7,018 bases of DNA from Chloroflexota bacterium. Its GTDB lineage: Bacteria > Chloroflexota > Limnocylindria > Limnocylindrales > CSP1-4. Below the pieces are notes generated by a model, which was given only the letters and a program-made list of their open reading frames with translations, was not told where the DNA came from and ran no database searches. Of this stretch, positions 1 through 5,893 are shown piece after piece (position 1 is the first letter of the stretch; each line of letters starts with the position of its first letter). The DNA lies in assembly GCA_021789355.1 (NCBI GenBank), contig JAJYJR010000309.1:1-7018 (forward strand). Direction: 5' to 3'. A program made the translations under genes and the position numbers.

Positions 1-250
1 TCTTGACGAGGATGCCGTCCTGGATCTTGGTCTTGACCGTGCACTGCGTGTTGCACTGGAGACACGTGGAGTACAGGACGTTCTCGGGCAGGTTCAGCGT
101 GTACGGCTCGGCCGCGGCCACCTCTGGTGAGACGGCACTGCCGGCCAGGACGTACCCCAGGTCGCCGAGCAGGGCGCCACCCGCGGTGAGCGCGCCGGCC
201 TTGAGCAGCTGTCGGCGGGACAGATCGGGTCCCGCGAAGCGACGACTCAT
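1..250 (-). CDS. Molybdopterin oxidoreductase catalytic subunit, N-terminus only (CISM family, TtrA/PsrA/PhsA-like)
   Basis: Only the first 83 codons are present; the gene runs off the left edge. The protein opens with a twin-arginine signal: SRRQLLKAG at residues 11-19 (Arg12-Arg13), a hydrophobic stretch, and a likely cleavage site after the alanines at 45-47. Next comes CLQCNTQC at 63-70, a C-x2-C-x3-C motif that starts the N-terminal [4Fe-4S] site of the molybdopterin (bis-MGD) oxidoreductase family. The enzyme should therefore be exported folded by Tat and act outside the cytoplasmic membrane with the two subunits encoded upstream. The ATG overlaps the stop of the anchor gene (ATGA) and AGGAGGG lies about 9 nt upstream, so translation is probably coupled. 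Family assignment is firm. The substrate (tetrathionate, thiosulfate, polysulfide, arsenate or other) cannot be read because the active-site region is missing. The B-C-A gene order and nearby sulfur genes make a sulfur compound the leading guess. Confidence 0.88.
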   Translation of the reverse strand, partial: MSRRFAGPDLSRRQLLKAGALTAGGALLGDLGYVLAGSAVSPEVAAAEPYTLNLPENVLYSTCLQCNTQCTVKTKIQDGILVK

Positions 251-1500
251 CGTGTCTCACCCTCCTCGGTGATGCCCTGGTCGGGGGGTGCAATCTGAAG
301 GAAGCGATACCCGAGCACGAACACGGCAATGCCGAACGCGACGATGCCCGCCGTGACCTGCCACTCGAACAGGCTCGGAACGTAGCTGTAGACCAGCCTG
401 TTGCCGATGGGATCCAGGTACGCGTGCTCCAGGCCCTGCAGTTCGGGGGAGATCAGCCCGGGGATCACCATGTTGAGGCGGACGGCGAAGAACGTGATCG
501 CCACCAGCGCCGCCCCGATCCCCTGGGCCACGGTGTTCCGGCGCGTCAGCAGGGCAACCGGGACCACGACCCCGAACAGCACGTGCGCGATCCAGAAGAC
601 GTACCAGTAGGGGCCGAAGAGGACGTACGTGATCAGGTTGTATTCGGAGCCCACCTGGTACCACGCCGGAATGGAGTACTCGGCGAATTCGAGCACGAGG
701 TCCAGCAGGACCAGCCAGATGACCGCCCGGCTCAGGTACGCGACCAGGTCGCGCCACGCCACCTTGTGCCTCAGCGGGATTACGGCAGCTATCGCGGTCA
801 TCAGCGCAACGCCGGAGGCCACGGCACCGGTCAGGAAGATGATCGGGGAGATGGCCGTGTTCCAGTACTCGCGGGCCACGACCGTGCCGAAGAGGGACCC
901 CACGCCGCCTTCGAAGCCGATGGCGATCACCACGCCGACGCTGCCGATCACCCGCAGGCGTGCCTGGTCCCGCTCCGGCGAGGCCGCGCCGTTCCTCGAT
1001 GCCCGTGCCCGCAGGACGATGACCAGCTGCGCCAGCAGCACCACGAAGTAGGCGGTGTACAGCCAGACCATCCAGGCCATCATCGAATGGAACTGCGGGC
1101 GAGCAAACACCTCCCAGAAGCGCTCCATGTGGCCGAGATCGAACAGGATTGACAGCAGGGCCAGGACGAGGGTGACCGCCGCGGTGTACAGCGCGATCGG
1201 TCCGATGGGGGCCAGGCGCCGGATGCCGAACACGTAGACGAGGCTCGACAGGAGGAAGGCCCCGGCCGAGAGCCCGCCGAAGTAGATGTAGGCGGCCACC
1301 CAGAGCCCCCACGGGATGTAGCTGGAGTACGCGGTCAGCTGCTCGCCGAGGAGCAACCTCTGGACGATACCGATCAGGCCAAACACCGCCAGGGCGAGCC
1401 ACGCGACTGCGAACACGTACAGCCATGCGGAGCGATTGCCCGCCGTGCGTCCACCCGTGCCCCTGGTTCCCTCGCTGTCAAGCTGTGCCGCAACGCTCAT
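247..1500 (-). CDS. NrfD/PsrC-family polytopic membrane anchor subunit of molybdoenzyme
   Basis: The protein has 417 residues and about ten hydrophobic segments, roughly at 25-47, 64-91, 101-121, 138-163, 184-206, 218-241, 256-272, 290-318, 327-347 and 381-402. The segment YIPWGLWVAAYIYFGGLSAG (61-80) is typical of NrfD/PsrC anchors, as is GLISPEL...YLDPIGNRLVYSYVPS near 348-376. Such subunits hold the Fe-S and catalytic subunits at the membrane and exchange electrons with the quinone pool. It has no haem-ligating CxxCH. ATG at 1498-1500 was chosen because AGGG lies 10 nt upstream, the Fe-S gene ends 14 bp before it, and the N-terminus is then a short hydrophilic leader. The open frame continues to 1917, but that extension is antisense-like, Arg/Pro-rich and overlaps the Fe-S gene. 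At 417 residues it is longer than Salmonella TtrC (about 340). The stop overlaps the next ATG by 4 bp. Confidence 0.93.
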   Translation of the reverse strand: MSVAAQLDSEGTRGTGGRTAGNRSAWLYVFAVAWLALAVFGLIGIVQRLLLGEQLTAYSSYIPWGLWVAAYIYFGGLSAGAFLLSSLVYVFGIRRLAPIGPIALYTAAVTLVLALLSILFDLGHMERFWEVFARPQFHSMMAWMVWLYTAYFVVLLAQLVIVLRARASRNGAASPERDQARLRVIGSVGVVIAIGFEGGVGSLFGTVVAREYWNTAISPIIFLTGAVASGVALMTAIAAVIPLRHKVAWRDLVAYLSRAVIWLVLLDLVLEFAEYSIPAWYQVGSEYNLITYVLFGPYWYVFWIAHVLFGVVVPVALLTRRNTVAQGIGAALVAITFFAVRLNMVIPGLISPELQGLEHAYLDPIGNRLVYSYVPSLFEWQVTAGIVAFGIAVFVLGYRFLQIAPPDQGITEEGETR

Positions 1501-1514
1501 CGTCGGACCGCCCT

Positions 1515-2507
1515 TCACAGCAGGTAGAAGACCTTCGGCTCGGTGCCGAGGTCTTCCTTGAGCCTGACCGCATTCGCGGACGCGGCGAGTTCGGATACCA
1601 GCGAGTCCGGATCGTTCAGATCCCCGAAGATCGTGGCGCGGCCGATGCAGGTGGTCACGCACATGGGCAGGAGGCCGTCCACCAGCCGGTGGACGCAGAA
1701 ATGGCACTTGCGCGCGTTGCCCACCGGGCTGGTCGGGATGGGTCCGCTGGCGCGGCTCCAGCTTTCGCTGTACTCGAAACTCGGCTCCCTCTGGTACTGC
1801 GACGCGCCCGCGAGCACGAGGGCGGCGGGAGCGCCCGTCGCAGCGTTGTCCGTCCAGTCCTCGCCGAAGTCGAACGTGCGGGCCTGGTACGGACAGGCGG
1901 TGATGCAGTAGCGACACCCGATGCAGGCGTCGTAATCGATCTCGATGATCCCGTCAGGGCGCTTCCAGGTGGCGTCGACCGGGCAGACCGACACGCACGG
2001 CGGGTTGTCGCACTGCATGCATGGACGCGGCAGGAACTGCCGGGTCACGTTGGGGTAGGTGCCGATCTCGGTGTCGATCACGGGTCGATACACGACGCCG
2101 GGCGGCAGCTTGTTCTCCATCACACACGCGACGGTGCACGACATGCAGGCCACGCACTTGCGCGTGTCGATGACCATGCCCCAACGGCGCTGGTCGATCG
2201 GCTTCTGGAGGGCACGGACCAGGTCGCGCTGCATGCGGACCAGGATGTCCTCGTCCGCCTGTGGGCTGACGTCGAACGCGGGGGCTGGCGCGGCGCGCTG
2301 GGCGGTGCGGCGTTTCGTGGTCTTCTCCCTGCTCGGCGCGAGCACCGTCGTCTCGAGCCCGCCCCATGGGAGGACAGCACCGGCCGCCAGGACGGCTGCA
2401 GCTTTGGTCAGGAAGTCGCGTCGTTCCAGGGCCGTCGCGTCGGCGGGCTCGGCTGCCGGTTCGGCCGTGCCGGTGGCCCCGCCTCCCTGAGATTCCAGGT
2501 TCGGCAT
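1515..2507 (-). CDS. Tat-exported four-cluster [4Fe-4S] electron-transfer subunit (TtrB/NrfC/PsrB-like)
   Basis: The 330-residue protein has a twin-arginine motif ERRDFLTK (Arg29-Arg30) followed by an Ala-rich hydrophobic stretch, so it is probably exported by Tat or carried across with the catalytic subunit. Sixteen cysteines fall in four groups: 118/121/124/128, 163/166/171/175, 195/198/201/205 and 268/271/283/287. This is the DmsB/PsrB/TtrB/NrfC pattern of four cubane clusters forming a wire between anchor and molybdenum subunit. All four groups have four cysteines, with no Trp or other substitution. The C-terminus [10 protein letters not shown] matches a common ending of this family. It is the first gene of the minus-strand operon. 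The ATG at 2507 is preceded by GGGAGGGAGCAGGG, with GGAG 9 nt away. About 30 residues rich in Ala/Glu/Gly precede the twin arginines, which is longer than usual, so a later start is possible, although no better ATG with a ribosome site was seen. Confidence 0.95.
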   Translation of the reverse strand: MPNLESQGGGATGTAEPAAEPADATALERRDFLTKAAAVLAAGAVLPWGGLETTVLAPSREKTTKRRTAQRAAPAPAFDVSPQADEDILVRMQRDLVRALQKPIDQRRWGMVIDTRKCVACMSCTVACVMENKLPPGVVYRPVIDTEIGTYPNVTRQFLPRPCMQCDNPPCVSVCPVDATWKRPDGIIEIDYDACIGCRYCITACPYQARTFDFGEDWTDNAATGAPAALVLAGASQYQREPSFEYSESWSRASGPIPTSPVGNARKCHFCVHRLVDGLLPMCVTTCIGRATIFGDLNDPDSLVSELAASANAVRLKEDLGTEPKVFYLL

Positions 2508-2603
2508 GAGTCCCTGCTCCCTCCCGTAGCGTGACCACGAAGCGCATCAGGTGCCCGCGGGGCGCAATCCCCGGGGCCAGGCTCGCCGTCTGGACTAACG
2601 GTG

Positions 2604-2633
2604 AGCTACCGCACCGTCTGCCATGCTGGTCAA
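2604..2633 (-). promoter_or_regulatory. Weak candidate sigma-70-type promoter for the molybdoenzyme operon
   Basis: On the minus strand TTGACC (2633-2628) resembles a -35 box and is followed after 18 nt by GTAGCT (2609-2604), a poor -10 match. It lies about 100 bp upstream of the Fe-S subunit start and points the right way. The -10 is weak and GC-rich genomes yield such matches by chance, so this is only a guess. Confidence 0.2.
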
Positions 2634-2677
2634 CCTCCGATGGTGGGTCAGGGGTCATCCGGCACGCCCGTCGCCTG

Positions 2678-2696
2678 CCGTTTGGCGACAAACCGG
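2678..2696. repeat. Near-perfect inverted repeat in the divergent promoter region (operator-like)
   Basis: CCGTTTG-GCGA-CAAACCGG forms a 7-bp inverted repeat with a 4-nt spacer and one extra C in the right arm. It is an AT-containing dyad in an otherwise GC-dominated gap, about 100 bp before the CMD-family gene. It could be a binding site for a dimeric regulator controlling one or both divergent operons. No known operator consensus was matched. Confidence 0.35.
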
Positions 2697-2795
2697 ACGT
2701 CCAGCATGCGGACTGCCACCGCAATCGGCGGTCCGGACGGCTACCATGCCACGCGACGGCCGGGCGATCGCTCCCGCTCACTCCTGGAGGGATCC

Positions 2796-3158
2796 ATGAA
2801 CGACCAGCACGCAGGCGGCTACCTCCCGGGCGTGTACCTGGCGCTGCGAGCCTCGTACCCAGACGTCGCCGGCGCCTACGATGCGCTGGCTGAGGCCTGC
2901 CACGCGGCCGGCCCGCTCACCCTGCCCGAGCAACGGCTGGTCAAGCTGGGGATCGCGATCGGGTTGTCGTCCGAGGGGGCGGTGCGCTCCCACGTCCGGC
3001 GCGGGCTGGAGGAGGGGATGAGCGCCGAGGCCCTGCTGCATGCCGTTGTCCTGGCCGTGCCCACCGCCGGGTTCCCCGCCACGGCGGCGGCCTACGGTTG
3101 GGCGCGCGAGGTGCTCGAGGCGGCCGACGACGCGAACGACGGAGGCGCGACCCGATGA
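2796..3158 (+). CDS. Carboxymuconolactone decarboxylase (CMD/AhpD-fold) family protein lacking CxxC
   Basis: The 120-residue protein resembles the all-helical CMD family: LTLPEQRLVKLGIAIGLSSE (41-60), then GAVRSHVRRGLEEGMSAEAL (61-80), then a C-terminal helical part through GFPATAAAYGWAREVL. AhpD-type members have C-x2-C-x2-H as a peroxidase/disulfide site; here those positions are Glu60, Val63 and His66, so the redox cysteines are absent and only the histidine is kept. The sole cysteine, Cys35, lies elsewhere. It is therefore not expected to act as an AhpD-like thiol reductase, and decarboxylase activity is unproven because no aromatic-degradation genes are nearby. TGGAGG at 2785-2790 sits 5 nt before the ATG. 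The start is clear. It is the first gene of the operon leading to moaA and overlaps the next start by 4 bp, suggesting a role tied to molybdoenzyme assembly, but the substrate is unknown. Confidence 0.85.
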   Translation: MNDQHAGGYLPGVYLALRASYPDVAGAYDALAEACHAAGPLTLPEQRLVKLGIAIGLSSEGAVRSHVRRGLEEGMSAEALLHAVVLAVPTAGFPATAAAYGWAREVLEAADDANDGGATR

Positions 3159-3424
3159 CCCCGCAGGCTGAACACCCCCTGTCCCTCGGAGCCTGGCTCG
3201 AGCTCGTGATGCGCGAGCTGCCGGCGGCGAGCGCCCCGCCCAGCGCGGCCGAGCAGACTGCGATCCTCGACCTGGCCCGTGTGGCGGCCCACGCCAGCGA
3301 GCGAATCTCGGCCCCCATCTCCGCGTACCTGGTCGGCCTGGTCCTGGCGGCGCGTCCGGCCGACGAGCGGGCGGCAGCGCTGCAGATGTTGGTGGCGCAC
3401 CTGGAGCAGCAGACCGGCGCGTGA
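3155..3424 (+). CDS. Small DUF6457-like protein associated with molybdenum cofactor genes
   Basis: The 89-residue, helix-rich, Ala/Leu-rich soluble protein has no cysteine and no signal or membrane segment. A short N-terminal piece with LGAWLELVMREL (11-22) is followed by a conserved-looking core LDLARVAAHASERISAPISA (38-57) and YLVGLVLAA (58-66). This pattern resembles DUF6457, a small domain I associate with actinobacterial molybdenum cofactor genes, including fusions or neighbours of MobA-type guanylyltransferases; the biochemical role is not known. The match is from memory of the pattern. The ATG at 3155 overlaps the upstream stop (ATGA) and has GGAGG at 3141-3145, 9 nt away. The open frame extends upstream to 3098 but that part is Arg/Gly-rich and overlaps the CMD gene. 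Its end overlaps the GTG of moaA (GTGA), so it is probably made together with MoaA. Confidence 0.78.
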   Translation: MTPQAEHPLSLGAWLELVMRELPAASAPPSAAEQTAILDLARVAAHASERISAPISAYLVGLVLAARPADERAAALQMLVAHLEQQTGA

Positions 3425-4533
3425 GGGACGCGCCGAAGCCCCGCGGGTCGAGCACGTGGCTCGCGCGGGTTGGAAGGGCGAGCTTGACGAAGACCACGGC
3501 GGATCCCCGCACGCCTGGCGTAGCTCCGCCCGTCAAGCCGCTCGCCGATCGGCTGGACCGGCCGCTGCGCGACCTCCGCGTCTCGGTGACCGACCGATGC
3601 AACTTCCGGTGCGGGTACTGCGTCCCTCTCGCGTCACCCGTGCGCTTCCGTCCGCAGGACGAGATCCTCTCGTTCGAGGAGACCGAGCGGGTCGCCCGGC
3701 TCTTCGTGCGACTGGGCGTGCGAAAGATCCGTCTCACGGGCGGGGAGCCGCTGCTGCGGCGCCACCTGGCCGACCTGGTCGGTCGACTGGCCTCGCTCCC
3801 GGGACTGGAGGACCTGGGGCTGACCACCAACGGGTTCCTCCTCGCCGCCCAGGCCGCACGGCTCCGGCAGGCCGGCCTCCGGAGAGTCACGGTGAGCCTG
3901 GACGCGCTCGACGAGGAGACGTTCCGGCGCCTCGCCGGGGTTGACTACCCGGTGTCCGTCGTGCTCGCCGGGATCGATGCCGCCATCGCCGCCGGCTTCG
4001 CCCCCATCAAGCTCAACATGGTGGTCCTGCGCGGCGTGAACGAGGGGCAGATCCTGCCCATGGCGCGCTTTGCGCGCGAGCATGGCCTCCACCTCCGGTT
4101 CATCGAGTACATGGACGTCGGGCCGGCCAACGGCTGGCATCGGGAGGACGTCGTGGGCGCGGCGGAGATCCTCGCCCGCGTGGACGCCGAGCTGCCGATC
4201 CGGCCCGTGCTTCCGCGCGCGGCCGGCGAGGTGGCGGAGCGCTTCCGCTACGTCGACGGAGCGGGCGAGCTCGGGGTGGTCGCGTCGGTCACCAGGCCGT
4301 TCTGCGCCGACTGCTCACGCGCCCGGCTCACCGCCGATGGCAGGCTGTTCACATGCCTGTTCGGCGCGTCCGGCACCGATCTGCGGGGTCTGCTCCGGGC
4401 GGGGGCCACGGATGACGAGCTGGTGTCCGTCATCGTCTCGATGTGGCGGGATCGTGACGATCAATACAGCCAGCTGCGGTCAGAGGCGTCCTCCGACGCC
4501 ATCCGGGAGGCTATGACGGTCATCGGCGGCTGA
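3421..4533 (+). CDS. moaA: GTP 3',8-cyclase MoaA (molybdenum cofactor biosynthesis)
   Basis: MoaA is a radical-SAM enzyme that, with MoaC, converts GTP to cyclic pyranopterin monophosphate in the cytoplasm. The radical-SAM cluster motif CNFRCGYC is at 60-67 (Cys60, 64, 67), the SAM-binding TGGEP at 106-110, and the second, substrate-binding [4Fe-4S] cluster is C-x2-C-x13-C at Cys295, 298 and 312. The C-terminal Gly-Gly needed in the family is present (369-370). All key residues are intact. The GTG at 3421 overlaps the upstream stop (GTGA), giving 370 residues. That puts about 48 low-conservation residues before the family core (DRPLRDLRVSVTDRC), more than usual. A TTG at 3484 with GGAAGG 6 nt upstream would give 349 residues and is a real alternative. 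MoaC, MoeA, MobA and the other pathway genes are not in the window. The likely purpose here is cofactor supply to the divergent molybdoenzyme. Confidence 0.96.
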   Translation: MRDAPKPRGSSTWLARVGRASLTKTTADPRTPGVAPPVKPLADRLDRPLRDLRVSVTDRCNFRCGYCVPLASPVRFRPQDEILSFEETERVARLFVRLGVRKIRLTGGEPLLRRHLADLVGRLASLPGLEDLGLTTNGFLLAAQAARLRQAGLRRVTVSLDALDEETFRRLAGVDYPVSVVLAGIDAAIAAGFAPIKLNMVVLRGVNEGQILPMARFAREHGLHLRFIEYMDVGPANGWHREDVVGAAEILARVDAELPIRPVLPRAAGEVAERFRYVDGAGELGVVASVTRPFCADCSRARLTADGRLFTCLFGASGTDLRGLLRAGATDDELVSVIVSMWRDRDDQYSQLRSEASSDAIREAMTVIGG

Positions 4534-4544
4534 TCGGCAAGCCT

Positions 4545-4587
4545 CCCGGGCCATCCGGCTCTGCCAGAACAGGCCGCCGGACCCGGG
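4545..4587 (+). terminator. Imperfect GC-rich hairpin downstream of moaA, possible transcript end
   Basis: Twelve bases after the moaA stop, CCCGGG (4545-4550) pairs with CCCGGG (4582-4587), CCGGC (4555-4559) with GCCGG (4576-4580), and GCC (4563-4565) with GGC (4572-4574), leaving a 6-nt loop AGAACA and small internal loops. The total is 14 base pairs in three helices. No U-tract follows, so a classical intrinsic terminator is not shown; U-less hairpins at operon ends are proposed in high-GC bacteria. Confidence 0.35.
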
Positions 4588-4641
4588 CGCGCCTCAGTTG
4601 AACTTGTCACAGTTGCGCCTGAGATGTTCATGGCGTGGGCA

Positions 4642-4661
4642 CCGCCGGGCCTGCCCGGTGG
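4642..4661 (+). repeat. 8-bp inverted repeat with tetraloop in the moaA-exporter gap
   Basis: CCGCCGGG (4642-4649) pairs with CCCGGTGG (4654-4661), with one G-U pair and a CCTG loop. No U-tract follows on the plus strand. It may be part of a structured leader or of an overlapping antisense RNA; no function can be assigned. Confidence 0.4.
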
Positions 4662-4693
4662 CGATCCAGGGCCGTCGTCACGACGAACGAACC

Positions 4694-4733
4694 GGCGGGG
4701 AGGCAAAGGCATCGCGCCCCACGCTTCCCCGCC
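4694..4733. repeat. 11-bp stem hairpin with nested inner stem in the moaA-exporter gap
   Basis: GGCGGGGAGGC (4694-4704) pairs with GCTTCCCCGCC (4723-4733): eleven consecutive pairs with one G-U when read on the plus strand. Inside the 18-nt loop, GGC (4708-4710) can pair with GCC (4716-4718). This is the strongest fold in the gap. It lies about 147 bp before the exporter start, so it could be a leader RNA element, but no known riboswitch consensus was recognised. Confidence 0.5.
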
Positions 4734-4879
4734 TCCGTATGCCACCCACCGGGAACTGCAGAAGAGATGCCGGACCAGCCGTCGATCGTGCAGCGTAACC
4801 AGCCAGATGCCCAGGTGGTCCTTCGGACAAGGGTGACACGCACGGCTGACCTCGGGCGCAGGTCGACGGGAGCAGGTTC

Positions 4880-5893
4880 GTGATCCCGGCCCCAATGAGC
4901 GCCACATCCCCGATCTCGTCTGTCGCGAGCCCCACGCTGCATGCTCAGGCTGTCGCACGCGCCGCCCCGTCGCCGAGGCTGCTGGTGGCCTTGCTGCTCG
5001 CGTTGGGCGTCCTCGTCCTGGAGATCGTGGGCGGCCTGCTGACGGGGAGCCTGGCGTTGCTGAGCGACGCGACCCACGTGGCGGTCGACGTCGCGGCACT
5101 CGTCGTGGGGTTCACGGCGGCCCGGCTCGCCACCCGGGAGCCGGACGCCGCCCACAGCTACGGCTTCCACCGCATGGAATCCATCGGGGCCCTGGTCAAC
5201 GGTGCGCTGCTGGTGGCCGCGAGCGCTGCGGTCCTCGCCGAGAGCGTGGGCCGGCTGCTCGCGCCGACCCCGGTGGAGGCGGCCGGTGTCCTCGGCGTTG
5301 CGGTACTCGCCCTGGTCACCAACTCCACGTCCGCGCTGCTGGTGCACGGCATCGAGCGGCGGACAAGCGCGACGCGCGTGCTGGTGCTGCACCTCGCCGG
5401 CGATGCCGCAGGTTCCTCCGCCGTCATCGCCGCCTCCCTCGTGATCCTGGCCGGCGGGCCGCCGGTCTTCGATGCGGTTGCGAGCCTGGCGATCGGGGTG
5501 CTCCTCGGGATCGCCGGTCTGCGGCTGCTGGGCGATGTGGTCCACATCCTCGCCGAGGGCGTCCCGGCGCAGCCGTCGCTCGCGGTTGCCAGCGCGGCCC
5601 TGCGCTCGGTACCCGGCGCCGCCGGGATCCACGACCTGCACGTCTGGGCGCTCGCCGAGGATCTGCCGCTCGTGACGGCGCACCTCGAGCTGCAGCCCAC
5701 GGCCGACGCCTGCGACGTGCTCCCGGCCGCCACGACCGCGCTGCGCCGGGTCGGCGTCGACCACGCCACGCTCCAGATGGAACACGAACCGTGCGGCCAG
5801 GGCCGGACCGGCCCGTCCACCAGTGTAGCCAGCGACATACCGGACCCGCCCCCTGCGCTGACCGCCGGGTGCCCCGAAAGGAAGGGACCATGA
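4880..5893 (+). CDS. Cation diffusion facilitator (CzcD/ZnT-like divalent metal exporter)
   Basis: The 337-residue protein has about six transmembrane segments followed by a cytoplasmic domain. The metal site of the family is visible as HxxxD in segment 2 (His66 and Asp70, after the conserved GSLALLSDA) and HxxxD in segment 5 (His171 and Asp175). The two-His two-Asp arrangement is that of zinc-preferring CzcD/ZnT proteins and differs from the DxxxD of YiiP, so proton-driven zinc efflux is most likely, with cobalt or cadmium possible. The C-terminal domain has HDLHVWAL (251-258), LVTAHLEL (264-271) and HATLQMEHEPC (295-305). About 30 extra residues, Pro/Gly/Ser-rich with one cysteine, follow the usual end. 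GTG at 4880 was chosen because GGGAG (4868-4872) lies 7 nt upstream; ATG at 4895 has no such site. It overlaps tusA by 4 bp (ATGA), linking metal export to the sulfur genes. Confidence 0.93.
   Translation: MIPAPMSATSPISSVASPTLHAQAVARAAPSPRLLVALLLALGVLVLEIVGGLLTGSLALLSDATHVAVDVAALVVGFTAARLATREPDAAHSYGFHRMESIGALVNGALLVAASAAVLAESVGRLLAPTPVEAAGVLGVAVLALVTNSTSALLVHGIERRTSATRVLVLHLAGDAAGSSAVIAASLVILAGGPPVFDAVASLAIGVLLGIAGLRLLGDVVHILAEGVPAQPSLAVASAALRSVPGAAGIHDLHVWALAEDLPLVTAHLELQPTADACDVLPAATTALRRVGVDHATLQMEHEPCGQGRTGPSTSVASDIPDPPPALTAGCPERKGP

Larger units (their letters stand above)
2508..2795. promoter_or_regulatory. Divergent intergenic region between the molybdoenzyme operon and the CMD-moaA operon
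   Basis: The gap is 288 bp between two divergent start codons and should hold promoters for both operons. No convincing protein frame is present. Visible elements are a GGGG/CCCC hairpin at 2559-2572, a TTTG-GCGA-CAAA inverted repeat at 2678-2696, an ACCGC/GCGGT repeat at 2718-2732, and two 8-bp palindromes, GGACGTCC (2695-2702) and GTCCGGAC (2731-2738), whose CCGGAC halves lie 40 bp apart. No regulator gene is visible nearby. Being a shared promoter region follows from gene layout; function of the individual repeats is conjecture. Confidence 0.6.
4534..4879. other. 346-bp gap between moaA and the cation exporter; structured, no convincing gene
   Basis: No open frame here has a good ribosome site, a recognisable domain or normal codon use; several overlapping frames are open on both strands, as expected of GC-rich DNA. 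The region holds a long imperfect hairpin just after moaA (4545-4587), an 8-bp hairpin (4642-4661), an 11-bp stem (4694-4733), a short GTCC/GGAC hairpin near 4818-4828, and a GACCT/AGGTC repeat (4848-4864) just before the exporter's ribosome site. CAGTTG occurs twice near 4595-4616. I compared it by eye with cobalamin, TPP, GEMM and NiCo riboswitch patterns and found no match. It probably contains the end of the moaA transcript and the leader and promoter of the exporter-tusA operon. Confidence 0.55.

Noticed and set aside
1501..1917. 139-residue N-terminal extension of the NrfD-like protein
   Set aside because: It overlaps the Fe-S subunit in another frame, is Arg/Gly-rich and unlike the family; ATG at 1500 has a ribosome site and suits the operon spacing.
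1425..2534. Open frame of 369 codons on the plus strand opposite the Fe-S gene
   Set aside because: Shadow of the Fe-S subunit, whose sixteen cysteines in four groups prove the minus strand is coding.
2796..3158. Annotation as AhpD-type alkylhydroperoxidase
   Set aside because: Both cysteines of the C-x2-C-x2-H site are replaced by Glu60 and Val63, so only the fold family is claimed.
2778..3890. Open frame of 370 codons on the minus strand opposite the CMD, DUF6457-like and moaA genes
   Set aside because: Antisense to three genes with good ribosome sites and motifs; composition is Arg/Ser/Pro-rich and shows no family.
4624..4836. Possible small protein of 70 residues in the moaA-exporter gap
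   Set aside because: No ribosome site, no recognisable pattern, and overlapping open frames on both strands; more likely non-coding.
4734..4880. Riboswitch (cobalamin, TPP, GEMM or NiCo type) before the exporter
   Set aside because: Short fragments such as GCCAC or CTGAGA occur, but the required conserved cores and their spacing are absent by eye.
5791..5889. 33-residue N-terminal extension of TusA
   Set aside because: It lies within the exporter gene in another frame, is unlike TusA, and the ATG at 5890 has a strong ribosome site.
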